NCBI RefSeq assembly: GCF_009792295.1
Contig: NZ_CP039934.1
Coordinates: 3,368,501 to 3,432,500 of the forward strand
DNA from: Myroides fluvii
GTDB taxonomy: Bacteria > Bacteroidota > Bacteroidia > Flavobacteriales > Flavobacteriaceae
Reading direction: 5' to 3'
DNA length: 64,000 nucleotides
Below the pieces are notes generated by a model. That model saw only the letters and a program-made list of their open reading frames with translations. It was not told the origin of the DNA and did no database searches. Positions 1 to 8,193 of this stretch are shown one piece after another. Each line of letters starts with the position of its first letter. Position 1 is the stretch's first letter. The position numbers and the translations under genes were made by a program.

Positions 1-579
1 AATATTGAACATGTAAAAAATCCAATTTTGGTAGCTGAGAAATTGATGTCTTATGAGGATAAGATACTTGGTGGAACCGGAGCTATTGAATTTGCTAGAA
101 CACATCATTTCCCTTTTTTTGACCCACAAACTAAAGAGCGAAAAGAGGAATATGATAAGAAAAAAGACAATAAGAATCACGCTACAACAAGAACAAGCAC
201 CGTAGGATGCGTTTGTATAGACAAGTTAGGTAAACTTGCAACGGCAACCTCTACTGGCGGTAAAGGATATGAAAGGCCAGGAAGAATCTCTGATTCTGCA
301 ACAGTAGCAGGGAATTATGCCAATGCGCATTGTGGCGTTAGTCTAACTGGTATTGGTGAGGATATTGTAAGCCTTGCCATGGCAGCAAAAATTGCAACAC
401 GAGTTAGTGATGGAATGACTTTGGCTCATGCTTTTGAAAAAAGCTTCCTGGAGTTGAAACAAATAGACGGATTAGCTGGAGCTATAGGAATTGATGACAA
501 GGGAAATATACAGCATCAAGAATCACACCCCACCATGGTGTATGCTAGTTATGATGGAATTCTATTGGATATTTTCTAA
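1..579 (+). CDS. Isoaspartyl peptidase / L-asparaginase, Ntn-hydrolase type (5' end outside window)
   Basis: C-terminal part of an asparaginase_2-family enzyme, which hydrolyses isoaspartyl dipeptides or asparagine after autocleavage into alpha and beta subunits. The frame is open from base 1, so the true start lies upstream. The TTG at base 28 is not a convincing start. The stretch TSTVGCV contains the Thr-Val-Gly-type cleavage site whose Thr becomes the N-terminal nucleophile of the beta subunit. ATATSTGG and RPGRISDS follow, matching the substrate-binding loops of plant-type asparaginases. The end of the alpha subunit (charged, Lys-rich linker) is also present. Whether a signal peptide exists, and so whether it is periplasmic or cytoplasmic, cannot be told from this fragment. 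Family assignment is strong; substrate preference is inferred only from the family. Confidence 0.9.
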   Translation, partial: NIEHVKNPILVAEKLMSYEDKILGGTGAIEFARTHHFPFFDPQTKERKEEYDKKKDNKNHATTRTSTVGCVCIDKLGKLATATSTGGKGYERPGRISDSATVAGNYANAHCGVSLTGIGEDIVSLAMAAKIATRVSDGMTLAHAFEKSFLELKQIDGLAGAIGIDDKGNIQHQESHPTMVYASYDGILLDIF

Positions 580-678
580 ATGAAGTTAGCAACCTCCACC
601 CTCCTGATTAAGCCTACCTGAAGGGAGTAAAAAGAGAACGTGTAACATATCAAGCACTTGATCTATTACAGTCATTAA

Positions 679-711
679 AAAACCACCTGACGACAAATAT
701 CAAGTGGTTTT
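679..711. terminator. Inverted repeat, likely terminator between convergent genes
   Basis: AAACCACCTGA and TCAAGTGGTTT pair with one mismatch around a short loop. Read on the minus strand the stem is followed by a T-run, so it fits as terminator of the small gene at 798-1031. It may also stop the asparaginase transcript from the other side. Confidence 0.6.
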
Positions 712-797
712 AGAAAGAAGCAACAAATCATTAATAAAGTTGTAAAATTCAGTAAAGAACTTATCTTGTTAGCGTTTAATCTCTTATTTCAATAACG

Positions 798-1031
798 TTA
801 AAGCCTAGTACGCATTCTTTTAGTTGTTTCGCTAATTGCTTTTTCTGTACAGGCTTGTGCTTTTGTATGACTTTCTATCGCTTTCTCAGGTAATCCATCT
901 TCATAGTGTCTAGCAGCATCTAAATGGTATTTTACAGCTGATTCTAAATGACCAGCAGCTTCGCGATGACCTTTGATTTCCTTTTCAGAATTCAGAGCTA
1001 CAGCTTTGTTTTTTTCCTCTTTTCTATCCAT
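798..1031 (-). CDS. Small charged helical protein, paralogue of the one at 1982-2236
   Basis: A 77-residue hypothetical protein with no signal peptide or membrane segment. Its centre reads HLESAVKYHLDAARHYEDG followed by KAIESHTKAQ, a heptad-like pattern of Ala, His and acidic residues that predicts two amphipathic helices. The 84-residue protein at 1982-2236 shares the same core (LELAVKHHFDAARHFENG, then DKANACSAKAQ), so the two are paralogues. Both lie beside the AraC-type regulator at 1130-1690 on the same strand. Similar short His/Ala-rich helical proteins are widespread but uncharacterised in Flavobacteria. The function is unknown; a stress-response role would be a guess. Confidence 0.75.
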   Translation of the reverse strand: MDRKEEKNKAVALNSEKEIKGHREAAGHLESAVKYHLDAARHYEDGLPEKAIESHTKAQACTEKAISETTKRMRTRL

Positions 1032-1129
1032 TTTTTTATGTGTTATCTTATAGCTTTATTACTACCCTACAAAGGTTGTATTTATTGATATAGAAAGTAT
1101 TACACAATAAACATAATAGATTACATGAT

Positions 1130-1690
1130 TCACACATCTTCCCTATTTATCCTTTTTTTATCTTTGAGCTTTTTAAAAAAGGTAGGTGTTAAACCAGTGA
1201 CTTTTTTAAATTGAGCAGATAAATGGGCTACACTGCTGTAATTAAGTTTATACGAAATCTCAGATAAGTTTAACTCATCATAGATCAACAGTTCTTTTAC
1301 ACGTTCAATTTTGTGAACAATACCAAATTGCTCTATCGTAGTACCCGTTGCCTCGGAGAATATATTGGCGAGATAGGTATAATCATAATCTAGTTGCTTA
1401 CTGATGTAGTCTGATTTTTTTATTTTTAAATTTTCAATATCTCCATACACCTGTTCTATGACTACTTTTTTAATCTTTTCAATTAAAATGGCTCTTTTAC
1501 TCTCCATGAGCTCTAATCCTGTTTTAAGTAATGCGCTTTTTAGTTTTGAAAACTCCTCAGAAGTAAGTTCTTGTTTTATTTCAATTTCCCCAAGATCAAC
1601 TGAGCCATAGGCAATTCCGAGTTTTTCTAACTCCATCTTCACTATCATTTTGCAACGAAAACTTACCATATATTTTATAAAAATATTCAT
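1130..1690 (-). CDS. AraC-family transcriptional regulator (short form)
   Basis: A 186-residue protein whose C-terminal ~100 residues form an AraC-type double helix-turn-helix: KIERVKELLIYDELNLSEIS, then YSSVAHLSAQFKKVTGLTP, then FFKKL. The N-terminal ~85 residues (VSFRCKMIVKMELEKLG, VDLGEIEI) match the short flavobacterial AraC type that has no cupin sensor domain. It is flanked on the same strand by two small paralogous proteins (798-1031 and 1982-2236), so it may control them. No effector can be read from the sequence. The start is the first ATG of the frame and suits the family's usual N-terminus. Confidence 0.85.
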   Translation of the reverse strand: MNIFIKYMVSFRCKMIVKMELEKLGIAYGSVDLGEIEIKQELTSEEFSKLKSALLKTGLELMESKRAILIEKIKKVVIEQVYGDIENLKIKKSDYISKQLDYDYTYLANIFSEATGTTIEQFGIVHKIERVKELLIYDELNLSEISYKLNYSSVAHLSAQFKKVTGLTPTFFKKLKDKKRINREDV

Positions 1691-1785
1691 ACTTAAGGTA
1701 AAAGCTATTTGTTTAAAGGTAAACTAAATATCTAACTAATTGGCATTCAATTATAAGCTATAAAATAAGAAACTAACGATGCTAG

Positions 1786-1826
1786 GCTAAAAAGAGAAAG
1801 CTCAATAAAGAACTTTCTCTTTTAGC
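1786..1826. terminator. Strong hairpin upstream of the AraC gene
   Basis: GCTAAAAAGAGAAAG and CTTTCTCTTTTAGC are near-perfect inverted arms separated by about 12 bases. It lies between the small gene at 1982-2236 and the AraC gene, so on the minus strand it probably ends the small gene's transcript and makes the two separate units. Confidence 0.6.
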
Positions 1827-1981
1827 AAAACGCTGATTAGTTAAAACCCCTAGGTTGAGGTTTTGCGAAAAAAATGTTTGTGGTTTAGCCTTGTAAGTCA
1901 TAAAATAAAACGAAGAGAAGGAATACTGAATAAAACTACCTTTTGGGCATTCAATATCAACGTCTGTTTCTTCCCTTCGCC

Positions 1982-2236
1982 TTACTTTATCCCCTCATTC
2001 AATTGTTTATTCTCTATTTTAGAATGAAACTTTACCGCCCTATTGGTGCTGTTTTGTGCTTTTGCACTACATGCATTAGCTTTATCGAGGTTGCCATTCT
2101 CAAAATGCCTTGCTGCATCAAAATGGTGTTTTACGGCTAATTCCAAATAACGAACCGCTTGGTTGTGGTTTAGTATCTCTTGCTCTAACACTTCCTGTTT
2201 GGAGGTGCTTGTGGCGGTTTGATTTTTTATGTCCAT
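1982..2236 (-). CDS. Small charged helical protein, paralogue of the one at 798-1031
   Basis: An 84-residue hypothetical protein. Residues ~27-60 contain RYLELAVKHHFDAARHFENG and DKANACSAKAQNS, the core shared with the 77-residue protein at 798-1031. N- and C-terminal tails are polar and unconserved between the two. No signal peptide, metal motif or membrane segment is seen. Its own hairpin terminator (1786-1826) separates it from the AraC gene downstream. The duplicated small gene around one regulator suggests a related role, but the function is unknown. A plus-strand open frame across the same bases is a shadow. Confidence 0.7.
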   Translation of the reverse strand: MDIKNQTATSTSKQEVLEQEILNHNQAVRYLELAVKHHFDAARHFENGNLDKANACSAKAQNSTNRAVKFHSKIENKQLNEGIK

Positions 2237-2536
2237 TTTACTTCATCGTTATACGTCAAATATCCCGCTTAATAGACTTGAAAGTGTTACATAATAATGG
2301 ATATATATTATATAGTTCACACTTATCTATTTTTTATTTGCTGTAAATTCTCTTTTAGCGTTAATGATTGATAGGATTGAGACACAACTGTAATAAGAGA
2401 AAACACCAAATATTGAATCATTTAATTATAAATCAATGTTTTATACTAGTGAGACTAGAAGATTTGGTTGAGGCTTGCAGTATGCTAAAAAGGATTTAAA
2501 TTTGCCTGTATATTTAGTAAATCTAATTTTAATCCC

Positions 2537-2896
2537 ATGATGGAGTACCTCTTTTTTTATTTTGGACTTTCTTTTATGATCATGCATGAAATTGATGCCG
2601 TTCGCTGCAAAGAATGGCGAATATTTCCAGGACTTGCTTCTTTAGGTGATAAAGTAGGTTATATCCTCTTTATTTTTGCTCACTTGCCGTTGTTTGTCTT
2701 CGTTTTATGGCTGTTGAATCACAGTCAAAATCCACTGCCTTTTATCAAGGGATTTAGCATTTTTTGCATCGTTCATATCGGGCTTCACCTTTTGTTTTTA
2801 AAACATAAATACAATGAGTTTAAGGATTGGATTTCCTGGACCTTAATTATTGGTGCGGGTGTATCAGGTTTACTTCAATTGATTAGGATGGCGTAG
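2537..2896 (+). CDS. DUF6713-like small integral membrane protein
   Basis: A 119-residue protein with about four hydrophobic segments (residues ~3-16, 39-60, 68-88, 98-115). The first loop carries HEIDAVRCKEWRIFPGL, a conserved polar motif I associate with the DUF6713 family. The family has no known function; the protein would sit in the inner membrane. It stands alone between the minus-strand small genes and the plus-strand oleate hydratase. The 300 bases upstream hold no other gene that I can support. The ATG used gives MMEYLFF; the second Met is an equally possible start. Confidence 0.6.
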   Translation: MMEYLFFYFGLSFMIMHEIDAVRCKEWRIFPGLASLGDKVGYILFIFAHLPLFVFVLWLLNHSQNPLPFIKGFSIFCIVHIGLHLLFLKHKYNEFKDWISWTLIIGAGVSGLLQLIRMA

Positions 2897-3144
2897 CTAT
2901 TCGTTCCTTCTTTTCCTTCTGCTTAGCATAGAAATAGTAATAAATGCTCACTTACAGGAGGAATACGCTTTTTATTTTTTAAGCAAGACCAGGAAGAGTA
3001 TTAAAGTAAATCACAGCATTTATTCATTTTGTTAAAATATTCAAATATTCTTATTTTTAGTTCCTCATTCACAAAGTACGTGTGGTTTTTTTATTTAATT
3101 TTAGCTAGACCGTTTGCTAAATTGTTAATCGTAAAACTAAAAAA

Positions 3145-5085
3145 ATGAAAGTAGATACCCACAAATTTGATAAGGTAGTAGAAACTTCTTCTACGTATGG
3201 ACGCGTCAATCACGCGCCCAATGCCAATACAGAGCCTCCAATGAATACAGCTCAACGCTCCATGCCTTTTGCGGATGAACCTGGAAATTATCAACGAAAT
3301 AGAGGACTTCCTACAAAGGATTACACCCAAAGCAAAGTGTATATTGTAGGAAGTGGAATTGCAGGTATGTCTGCTGCTTATTACTTTATTCGAGATGGAC
3401 GTATTCCTGGGGCGAATATCACCTTTTTAGAACAGCAATCCATTGATGGTGGATCTTTAGATGGTGCTGGTACTGCGCAAGAAGGCTATATTATTCGCGG
3501 GGGTAGGGAAATGGATATGACCTATGAAAACCTATGGGATATCTTTCAAGATATCCCAGCTTTGGAACTCCCAAAACCCTATAGTGTATTGGATGAATAT
3601 CGTTTGATTAACGACAATGATCCCAACTATTCTAAAGCTCGATTTATTCACCAGTTAGGGGAAGTGCAAGACTTTAGAAAATTTGGGCTGGCTAAAAAAG
3701 ATCAAATGGCCCTGGTTAAACTCCTCTTGAAAAAGAAAGAGGAACTCGATGATATTGCGATAGAGCAATATTTTACTCCTTCTTTTCTTGAAAGTAATTT
3801 TTGGACCTTATGGCGAACGATGTTTGCCTTTGAAAATTGGCATAGTTTGTTAGAGTTTAAACTCTATATGCATCGCTTTTTACACGCCATCGACGGTTTA
3901 AAAGATCTATCGTCTCTCGTATTCCCACGTTATAATCAATATGATACTTTTGTCACTCCTCTTCGAAAACACTTGGTTGAATTAGGGGTGAAAATTCAAT
4001 TGGATACACTTGTTGAAGATATCGAATTACACAGCAATACAACAGGAAAAGTGGTACAAAGTTTACTAGTTAAGCAAGGGGGAAAGGAAACGCGTATTCC
4101 GATCGATGAACAAGATTTTGTGGTGATTACCACAGGTTCTATGACGGAAGATACAGCATATGGAACGAATACAACGGTTCCTATATTAAAAGTAGATCCT
4201 ACTACAAGCGGTAAGAGTCCGGGATGGACCTTGTGGAAGAACTTAGCGGCTAAATCACCTCTTTTTGGAAATCCAGAGAAATTCTGTTCCAATATTGAAA
4301 AATCCTCTTGGGAATCTGCTACGTTAACATGTAAACCTTCGCCTTTAATTGACAAGCTAAAAGAATATAGCGTTAATGATCCCTATTCAGGAAAAACGGT
4401 AACTGGAGGTATTATCACAATAACTGACTCCAAGTGGTTGATGAGTTTTACGTGTAATCGTCAACCCCACTTCCCTACTCAACCAGATGATATTCTTGTC
4501 CTTTGGGTTTATGCTTTATTTATGGATAAAGAAGGAAATTACGTAAAGAAAACCATGCCCGCTTGTACTGGAAATGAGATTCTAGCTGAGCTATGCTATC
4601 ACTTTGGTATTGTGGATAAAATAGATCAGATCATTGAAAACACCATCGTAAGAACTGCTTATATGCCTTATATTACTTCGATGTTTATGCCACGTGCTCA
4701 GGGAGATCGCCCGCAAGTTGTACCCCAAGGTTGTCGCAATCTAGGATTAATTGGACAATTTGTAGAAACACCTAACGATGTTGTTTTTACGATGGAAAGT
4801 TCTGTGCGTACTGGAAGGCAAGCCGTATATCAATTGTTGAATCTAAACAAACAAGTACCTGATATTTTTCCGTTTCAATATGATATTCGCCACCTCCTAA
4901 AGGCAGCACATGCATTAAATGACGATCAGCCCATTGCTGGGGAAGCACTAGTGCGAAAATTTTTAAGGGGAACTTATTATGAACACATTTTACCCCCAGT
5001 TGAAAAAAATAAGGATGAACACGAGTCCTTTTTAGTTGAACAATACGAAAAAGCAAGAGATTGGTTTAAAAAGATACTCGGTTAA
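3145..5085 (+). CDS. ohyA: Oleate hydratase (FAD-dependent, MCRA family)
   Basis: Adds water across the cis-9 double bond of oleic acid to give 10-hydroxystearate, usually at the membrane face. The 646 residues equal the length I recall for the Elizabethkingia meningoseptica enzyme. [16 protein letters not shown] (residues 65-80) is the FAD dinucleotide-binding loop, followed by an acidic strand end (FLEQQ). RGGREMD places Glu at residue 122, and LYMHRF places Tyr at residue 241, both coinciding with the catalytic Glu122 and Tyr241 reported for that enzyme. No signal peptide is seen. It is monocistronic, with its own terminator-like repeat at 5110-5149. In other bacteria the enzyme detoxifies host unsaturated fatty acids; that role here is inference. 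Confidence 0.95.
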   Translation: MKVDTHKFDKVVETSSTYGRVNHAPNANTEPPMNTAQRSMPFADEPGNYQRNRGLPTKDYTQSKVYIVGSGIAGMSAAYYFIRDGRIPGANITFLEQQSIDGGSLDGAGTAQEGYIIRGGREMDMTYENLWDIFQDIPALELPKPYSVLDEYRLINDNDPNYSKARFIHQLGEVQDFRKFGLAKKDQMALVKLLLKKKEELDDIAIEQYFTPSFLESNFWTLWRTMFAFENWHSLLEFKLYMHRFLHAIDGLKDLSSLVFPRYNQYDTFVTPLRKHLVELGVKIQLDTLVEDIELHSNTTGKVVQSLLVKQGGKETRIPIDEQDFVVITTGSMTEDTAYGTNTTVPILKVDPTTSGKSPGWTLWKNLAAKSPLFGNPEKFCSNIEKSSWESATLTCKPSPLIDKLKEYSVNDPYSGKTVTGGIITITDSKWLMSFTCNRQPHFPTQPDDILVLWVYALFMDKEGNYVKKTMPACTGNEILAELCYHFGIVDKIDQIIENTIVRTAYMPYITSMFMPRAQGDRPQVVPQGCRNLGLIGQFVETPNDVVFTMESSVRTGRQAVYQLLNLNKQVPDIFPFQYDIRHLLKAAHALNDDQPIAGEALVRKFLRGTYYEHILPPVEKNKDEHESFLVEQYEKARDWFKKILG

Positions 5086-5109
5086 ACGGATTTGAAAACA
5101 TACGAAACA

Positions 5110-5149
5110 CAGAATAAAAAGTTAAGAATGCCTAGACCTCTTTATTCTG
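5110..5149. terminator. Inverted repeat between convergent genes
   Basis: CAGAATAAA and TTTATTCTG form a 9-bp stem with a long loop, placed between the ends of the oleate hydratase and DUF1801 genes. The long loop makes it a weaker terminator candidate. Confidence 0.4.
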
Positions 5150-5163
5150 CCGATACCGCTTAT

Positions 5164-5619
5164 TTATTTTTTTAATTTACTTTCGTATAAGTCTATCCAT
5201 TGTTGAGCGCTCATTTTTCGCATCAATGCTCCGATGAGGTCATATGGAATGTCCTCTAATTTTTTAAATCGAATACAACTCTTACCCATATCTAATTTTT
5301 GCTTGCTGTGTTTGGGATATTCGGTTACAAACCAATCCAATAAGTCTGGATCAGAATAAATGCCCATGTGGTAAAAATTAATGGAATTTTTTTGAGAGGC
5401 TAATCCAGCAAAAGGCAATGGTTCAATAGGTTTGCAGTGATACCCCGCAGGATAAATTTCGTGCGGCACTACATAACCTAAACCACCATAACTGATTGCT
5501 GGTTTAAATCCCTCTGGAAGATTATCTACAATCGTTTGGTGTAACTTGTTAAAAGCTTCAATGCGCGCTGAGGGGATATGAGATAAAATTTCTTCTACTG
5601 TATTTCCTACTGCTTTCAT
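5164..5619 (-). CDS. DUF1801 (YdhG-like) protein
   Basis: A 151-residue cytoplasmic protein of the DUF1801/YdhG fold. Diagnostic stretches are the N-terminal helix (HQTIVDNLPEGFKPAISYGG), PFAGLASQKNSINFYHMG, and KQKLDMGKSCIRFKKLEDIP near residues 108-127. It shares the iron-chaperone-like fold of frataxin analogues, but its biochemical role is not established. It is transcribed convergently with oleate hydratase and has no operon partner. Confidence 0.85.
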   Translation of the reverse strand: MKAVGNTVEEILSHIPSARIEAFNKLHQTIVDNLPEGFKPAISYGGLGYVVPHEIYPAGYHCKPIEPLPFAGLASQKNSINFYHMGIYSDPDLLDWFVTEYPKHSKQKLDMGKSCIRFKKLEDIPYDLIGALMRKMSAQQWIDLYESKLKK

Positions 5620-5654
5620 AGATGTCTAATGCTAATTGAGATGATGAGTTTTTT

Positions 5655-6143
5655 TTATTTTCTTCTAAATTCAACGTGAACTTCTGTTATGTTTTTATCC
5701 GGTTTCCCCAATTCGGGTTGATCAAACGCTTTTTTTTGACCTTGAAATTCAATCGCAAAGTCTGCGGTTAAAACTAATTTTTTAGCTGTTAGCTCAACAA
5801 TTCTTGTGTTTTCTTCTCTTTCATTACTATAGATATGATCTCCTTTGATAAAATACGTTAGTTTCTGTTCTTCAGTTTCACAACCGTCTAGTCCATAATC
5901 AACGGATCTTGTAGTTAAAACATTACCTTTAAATTCGAATTCTCCTAAACCACATCCATCGTCAACAAGAATATCTTGATTAATAACTTGACGGTCACTA
6001 TTCAGATAAAGTATTCTTGATTCTTGCCAAATTCCTTGAATATCTTGATTAAAGTTAGATGAACTATTGTCATCACTTGTACATCCTACTGAAGTTAACC
6101 CTAAGAGTGAAACTACAGCAAATAAAAAAAAATTTCTTTTCAT
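5655..6143 (-). CDS. Lipocalin-like lipoprotein, array copy 1
   Basis: A 162-residue secreted lipoprotein. The start at 6143 (MKRNFFLF) is preferred over an in-frame ATG 78 bases upstream because it opens a normal lipoprotein signal peptide ending in GLTSVGC, with the Cys as lipidation site, followed by TSDDNSSS. The mature part begins IQGIWQESRILYL and continues with alternating strands and three conserved Cys-containing segments (DDGCGLGEFEFKGN, LDGCETEE), typical of the small lipocalin-like proteins of Bacteroidota. It is one of four adjacent paralogues at 5.6-8.1 kb. A TATATTTA -7 box lies 22 bases before the start. Ligand and function are unknown. Confidence 0.8.
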   Translation of the reverse strand: MKRNFFLFAVVSLLGLTSVGCTSDDNSSSNFNQDIQGIWQESRILYLNSDRQVINQDILVDDGCGLGEFEFKGNVLTTRSVDYGLDGCETEEQKLTYFIKGDHIYSNEREENTRIVELTAKKLVLTADFAIEFQGQKKAFDQPELGKPDKNITEVHVEFRRK

Positions 6144-6165
6144 TAAATAGCAATTGTATGTTAAA

Positions 6166-6173
6166 TAAATATA
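6166..6173 (-). promoter_or_regulatory. -7 box TATATTTA for lipoprotein copy 1
   Basis: Seven of eight bases match the Bacteroidota -7 consensus TAnnTTTG. There are 22 bases between box and start codon, the same distance as in copies 2 and 3. No clear -33 element. Confidence 0.45.
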
Positions 6174-6204
6174 GCAATTTTTAGGAAAAAAGCATAAAAA
6201 AAAA

Positions 6205-6223
6205 GGATGCCCTAATAGCATCC
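6205..6223 (-). terminator. Rho-independent terminator of lipoprotein copy 2
   Basis: On the minus strand GGATGC-loop-GCATCC is followed directly by a long T-run, ten bases after the stop codon of the gene at 6233-6712. Confidence 0.85.
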
Positions 6224-6232
6224 TCTTTCGTA

Positions 6233-6712
6233 TTATCGTACATATTCAATATGAACCTCTTTTACATCTTCGTATGGGTCTACCCATTCTCCAAGTGCTT
6301 TAATTCCAGTAGTATAATCAGATCCCAAATACTCTCCTTCGATCACTAATTTTTTATTGGTTATTTCAATAATTCTAGCACTTTCTTTGGTTCCCTTAAT
6401 ATAAATTCGATCTCCTTTGATTGAAAATTCTTGTTGATCTTCATCTTTATCACATCCCTTTATTGTTTTAAAAAACGCTCTCACAAACATTGTTGAACCT
6501 TTAAATTCAATTTCATCAAAGCCACAACCCTCATCATAAGCATGTTCTTCGTCTATTACTTTCATATTTTTATCCAAGTAAATAATTCTAGATTCTTTCC
6601 AAACTCCTTGAATACTTTTGTCAAATTTTGATGAACCACTATCATCACTAGAACATCCCACTGTAGCCAATCCTAAAACTGCAACAACAGTTAATAAAAA
6701 AAATTTTCTCAT
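6233..6712 (-). CDS. Lipocalin-like lipoprotein, array copy 2
   Basis: A 159-residue lipoprotein with signal peptide MRKFFLLTVVAVLGLATVGC and the lipidated Cys at residue 20, followed by SSDDSGSS. The mature domain starts IQGVWKESRIIYLDKN, then DEGCGFDEIEFKGS and TIKGCDKDED, and ends with a VHIEYVR strand. It is closest to copy 1 in layout and spacing of Cys residues. It has its own promoter box (6735-6742) and terminator (6205-6223), so it is a single-gene unit. Expected at the outer membrane facing the periplasm or the cell surface. Function unknown. Confidence 0.82.
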   Translation of the reverse strand: MRKFFLLTVVAVLGLATVGCSSDDSGSSKFDKSIQGVWKESRIIYLDKNMKVIDEEHAYDEGCGFDEIEFKGSTMFVRAFFKTIKGCDKDEDQQEFSIKGDRIYIKGTKESARIIEITNKKLVIEGEYLGSDYTTGIKALGEWVDPYEDVKEVHIEYVR

Positions 6713-6734
6713 ATTTTGTTAGTAAATTAATTCG

Positions 6735-6742
6735 CGAATTTA
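6735..6742 (-). promoter_or_regulatory. -7 box TAAATTCG for lipoprotein copy 2
   Basis: Seven of eight bases match TAnnTTTG, and 22 bases separate it from the start codon at 6712. No clear -33 element. Confidence 0.45.
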
Positions 6743-6867
6743 AGATAATTTTATAATTAAAGTATAATTTTTTACAAAAATTCACTTTATTAAAAAAAAA
6801 TGGATTCGTATTTTCTAAATACAGGACAAATATTATTGGTTTTTTAACAATATAAGGCATAAAAAAA

Positions 6868-6889
6868 GGGAAATGTGAACACATTCCCC
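6868..6889 (-). terminator. Rho-independent terminator of lipoprotein copy 3
   Basis: On the minus strand GGGAATGTG-loop-CATTTCCC runs straight into seven T residues, shortly after the stop of the gene at 6915-7382. Confidence 0.85.
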
Positions 6890-6914
6890 TTTCTATTAGT
6901 CGATTAAATTTGGC

Positions 6915-7382
6915 TTATTTTCTGCTATATTCACTTCTAACATAGACCGTTCCATCGTTGAATTCTTCAAACTGATCTTTAGCTTCAATAACTAATTTAG
7001 TCTTAGAAATCTCGAGGATTTGAGATTTAATAGATAATTTTTCTCCTTCTTCTTCAAGTTCAACCGTAATTGTATTTCCAGAAATAGAGTAGATATTAGT
7101 CTCTATTTCAGTTATACAATCCTTAGTAAAGAAATCCTTATAACTATATCTAAAATTAACTTCTTTCGTTTTGAACTCTACTTCATCTGGTCCACAATCC
7201 TCATTTTTAGCTAGTTCTTCATCGATCACGTTTTTATCTTTATCCAAATACGTAATCTTAACTTCTTTCCATTCTCCTAAAATATCACTTTTGTATGAAC
7301 TAGATGAATTATCATCACTAGAACAAGCAATTGTTCCAAAAGCAAATACAGCTAATGCTGCGATTGAGAAAAACTTTTTCAT
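6915..7382 (-). CDS. Lipocalin-like lipoprotein, array copy 3
   Basis: A 155-residue lipoprotein: signal peptide MKKFFSIAALAVFAFGTIAC with the lipidated Cys at residue 20, then SSDDNSSSS. The mature part begins ILGEWKEVKITYLDKDKNV and keeps NEDCGPDEVEFK and a second Cys segment (FTKDCITEIE), as in the other copies. It has a full promoter match (7405-7434) and its own terminator (6868-6889). Sequence divergence from copies 1 and 2 is substantial, so the duplication is old. Ligand unknown. Confidence 0.82.
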   Translation of the reverse strand: MKKFFSIAALAVFAFGTIACSSDDNSSSSYKSDILGEWKEVKITYLDKDKNVIDEELAKNEDCGPDEVEFKTKEVNFRYSYKDFFTKDCITEIETNIYSISGNTITVELEEEGEKLSIKSQILEISKTKLVIEAKDQFEEFNDGTVYVRSEYSRK

Positions 7383-7404
7383 AAAATTATATTTAAAATT
7401 AGCG

Positions 7405-7434
7405 CAAAATTATGAAAATAACTCAATTAAGCAA
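7405..7434 (-). promoter_or_regulatory. Promoter of lipoprotein copy 3 (-7 TAATTTTG, -33 TTG)
   Basis: A perfect TAnnTTTG box at 7405-7412, 22 bases before the start codon, and TTG at 7432-7434 with a 19-base spacer, the normal Bacteroidota -33/-7 arrangement. Confidence 0.65.
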
Positions 7435-7622
7435 TGATAAAAACAGCGTATTGCTTTTTATTTTTCTTAAATACAATATCTTTAAGCTTCTTTTTATTAT
7501 TTTCTCTTGTAAACCCGTTATATAAAGCCTTCATCCTTTAACTTATACTCCCTTCGCTAGAATTTCACTTTTGTATTTACTTGATGATTTTTCTATTTAC
7601 AAAAAGCAGGAAGGATAAAAAT

Positions 7623-8111
7623 TTATTCTTGAGCTATCTGTTTTTTGGTGTGTTTGGTTTGTACGTAGGTGATTCCCTCTTGTGATTCATCTCCCGTATT
7701 CGCATATTCCAAAACTAATGTAGATTCATCTACCTGGATAATCTTATTTTTGATTAGCTCTATCTCTTCTTCATTTTTAATTTGAACAAGTATCGTTCTA
7801 TCTGTTAATGTAAATCGATTTTCAATCAGCTCGACGTGACAATTCGCATCTTTAACTGATCTAAAAGGCATTTTTACTATCATTTTATTTTCTTTAAACT
7901 CAACTTCATCAAAACCACATCCCTCATTATCACTAGCTTTTTCAGTTGAAACGACCCTTCTGTTTTCATCTAAGTACAATGTTTCAACTTCTATCCATTC
8001 ACCTTGAATTTCTTTTTTATATTGCTTAGAAGAACTAGAATCATCACTTGAGCAACTAACTGTACTCAACCCTAATGCAACTAGTGCTACCGCTAGTATT
8101 TTTTTTCTCAT
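7623..8111 (-). CDS. Lipocalin-like lipoprotein, array copy 4
   Basis: A 162-residue lipoprotein. The start at 8111 (MRKKILAVALVALGLSTVSC) is chosen because it begins a typical lipoprotein signal peptide; an upstream in-frame ATG would add 12 unneeded residues. The lipidated Cys is residue 20, followed by SSDDSSSS. The mature domain reads IQGEWIEVETLYLDENRRV, then NEGCGFDEVEFKEN and DANCHVELIE, as in copies 1-3. Unlike the others it shows no -7 box 22 bases upstream and ends in a polar tail (TKKQIAQE). It is the most upstream member of the array in the direction of transcription. Function unknown. Confidence 0.8.
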   Translation of the reverse strand: MRKKILAVALVALGLSTVSCSSDDSSSSKQYKKEIQGEWIEVETLYLDENRRVVSTEKASDNEGCGFDEVEFKENKMIVKMPFRSVKDANCHVELIENRFTLTDRTILVQIKNEEEIELIKNKIIQVDESTLVLEYANTGDESQEGITYVQTKHTKKQIAQE

Positions 8112-8193
8112 CGTTAAAAAAATTAGTGTTTTAAAATTGTTTTTCATTGATTATAAAAGGCTAAACAGCACTTTTTATTTCTATTTTGTTTTT

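Noticed and set aside
3091..3330. Minus-strand open frame over the start of oleate hydratase
   Set aside because: Lies antisense to a certain gene, with no recognisable protein features.
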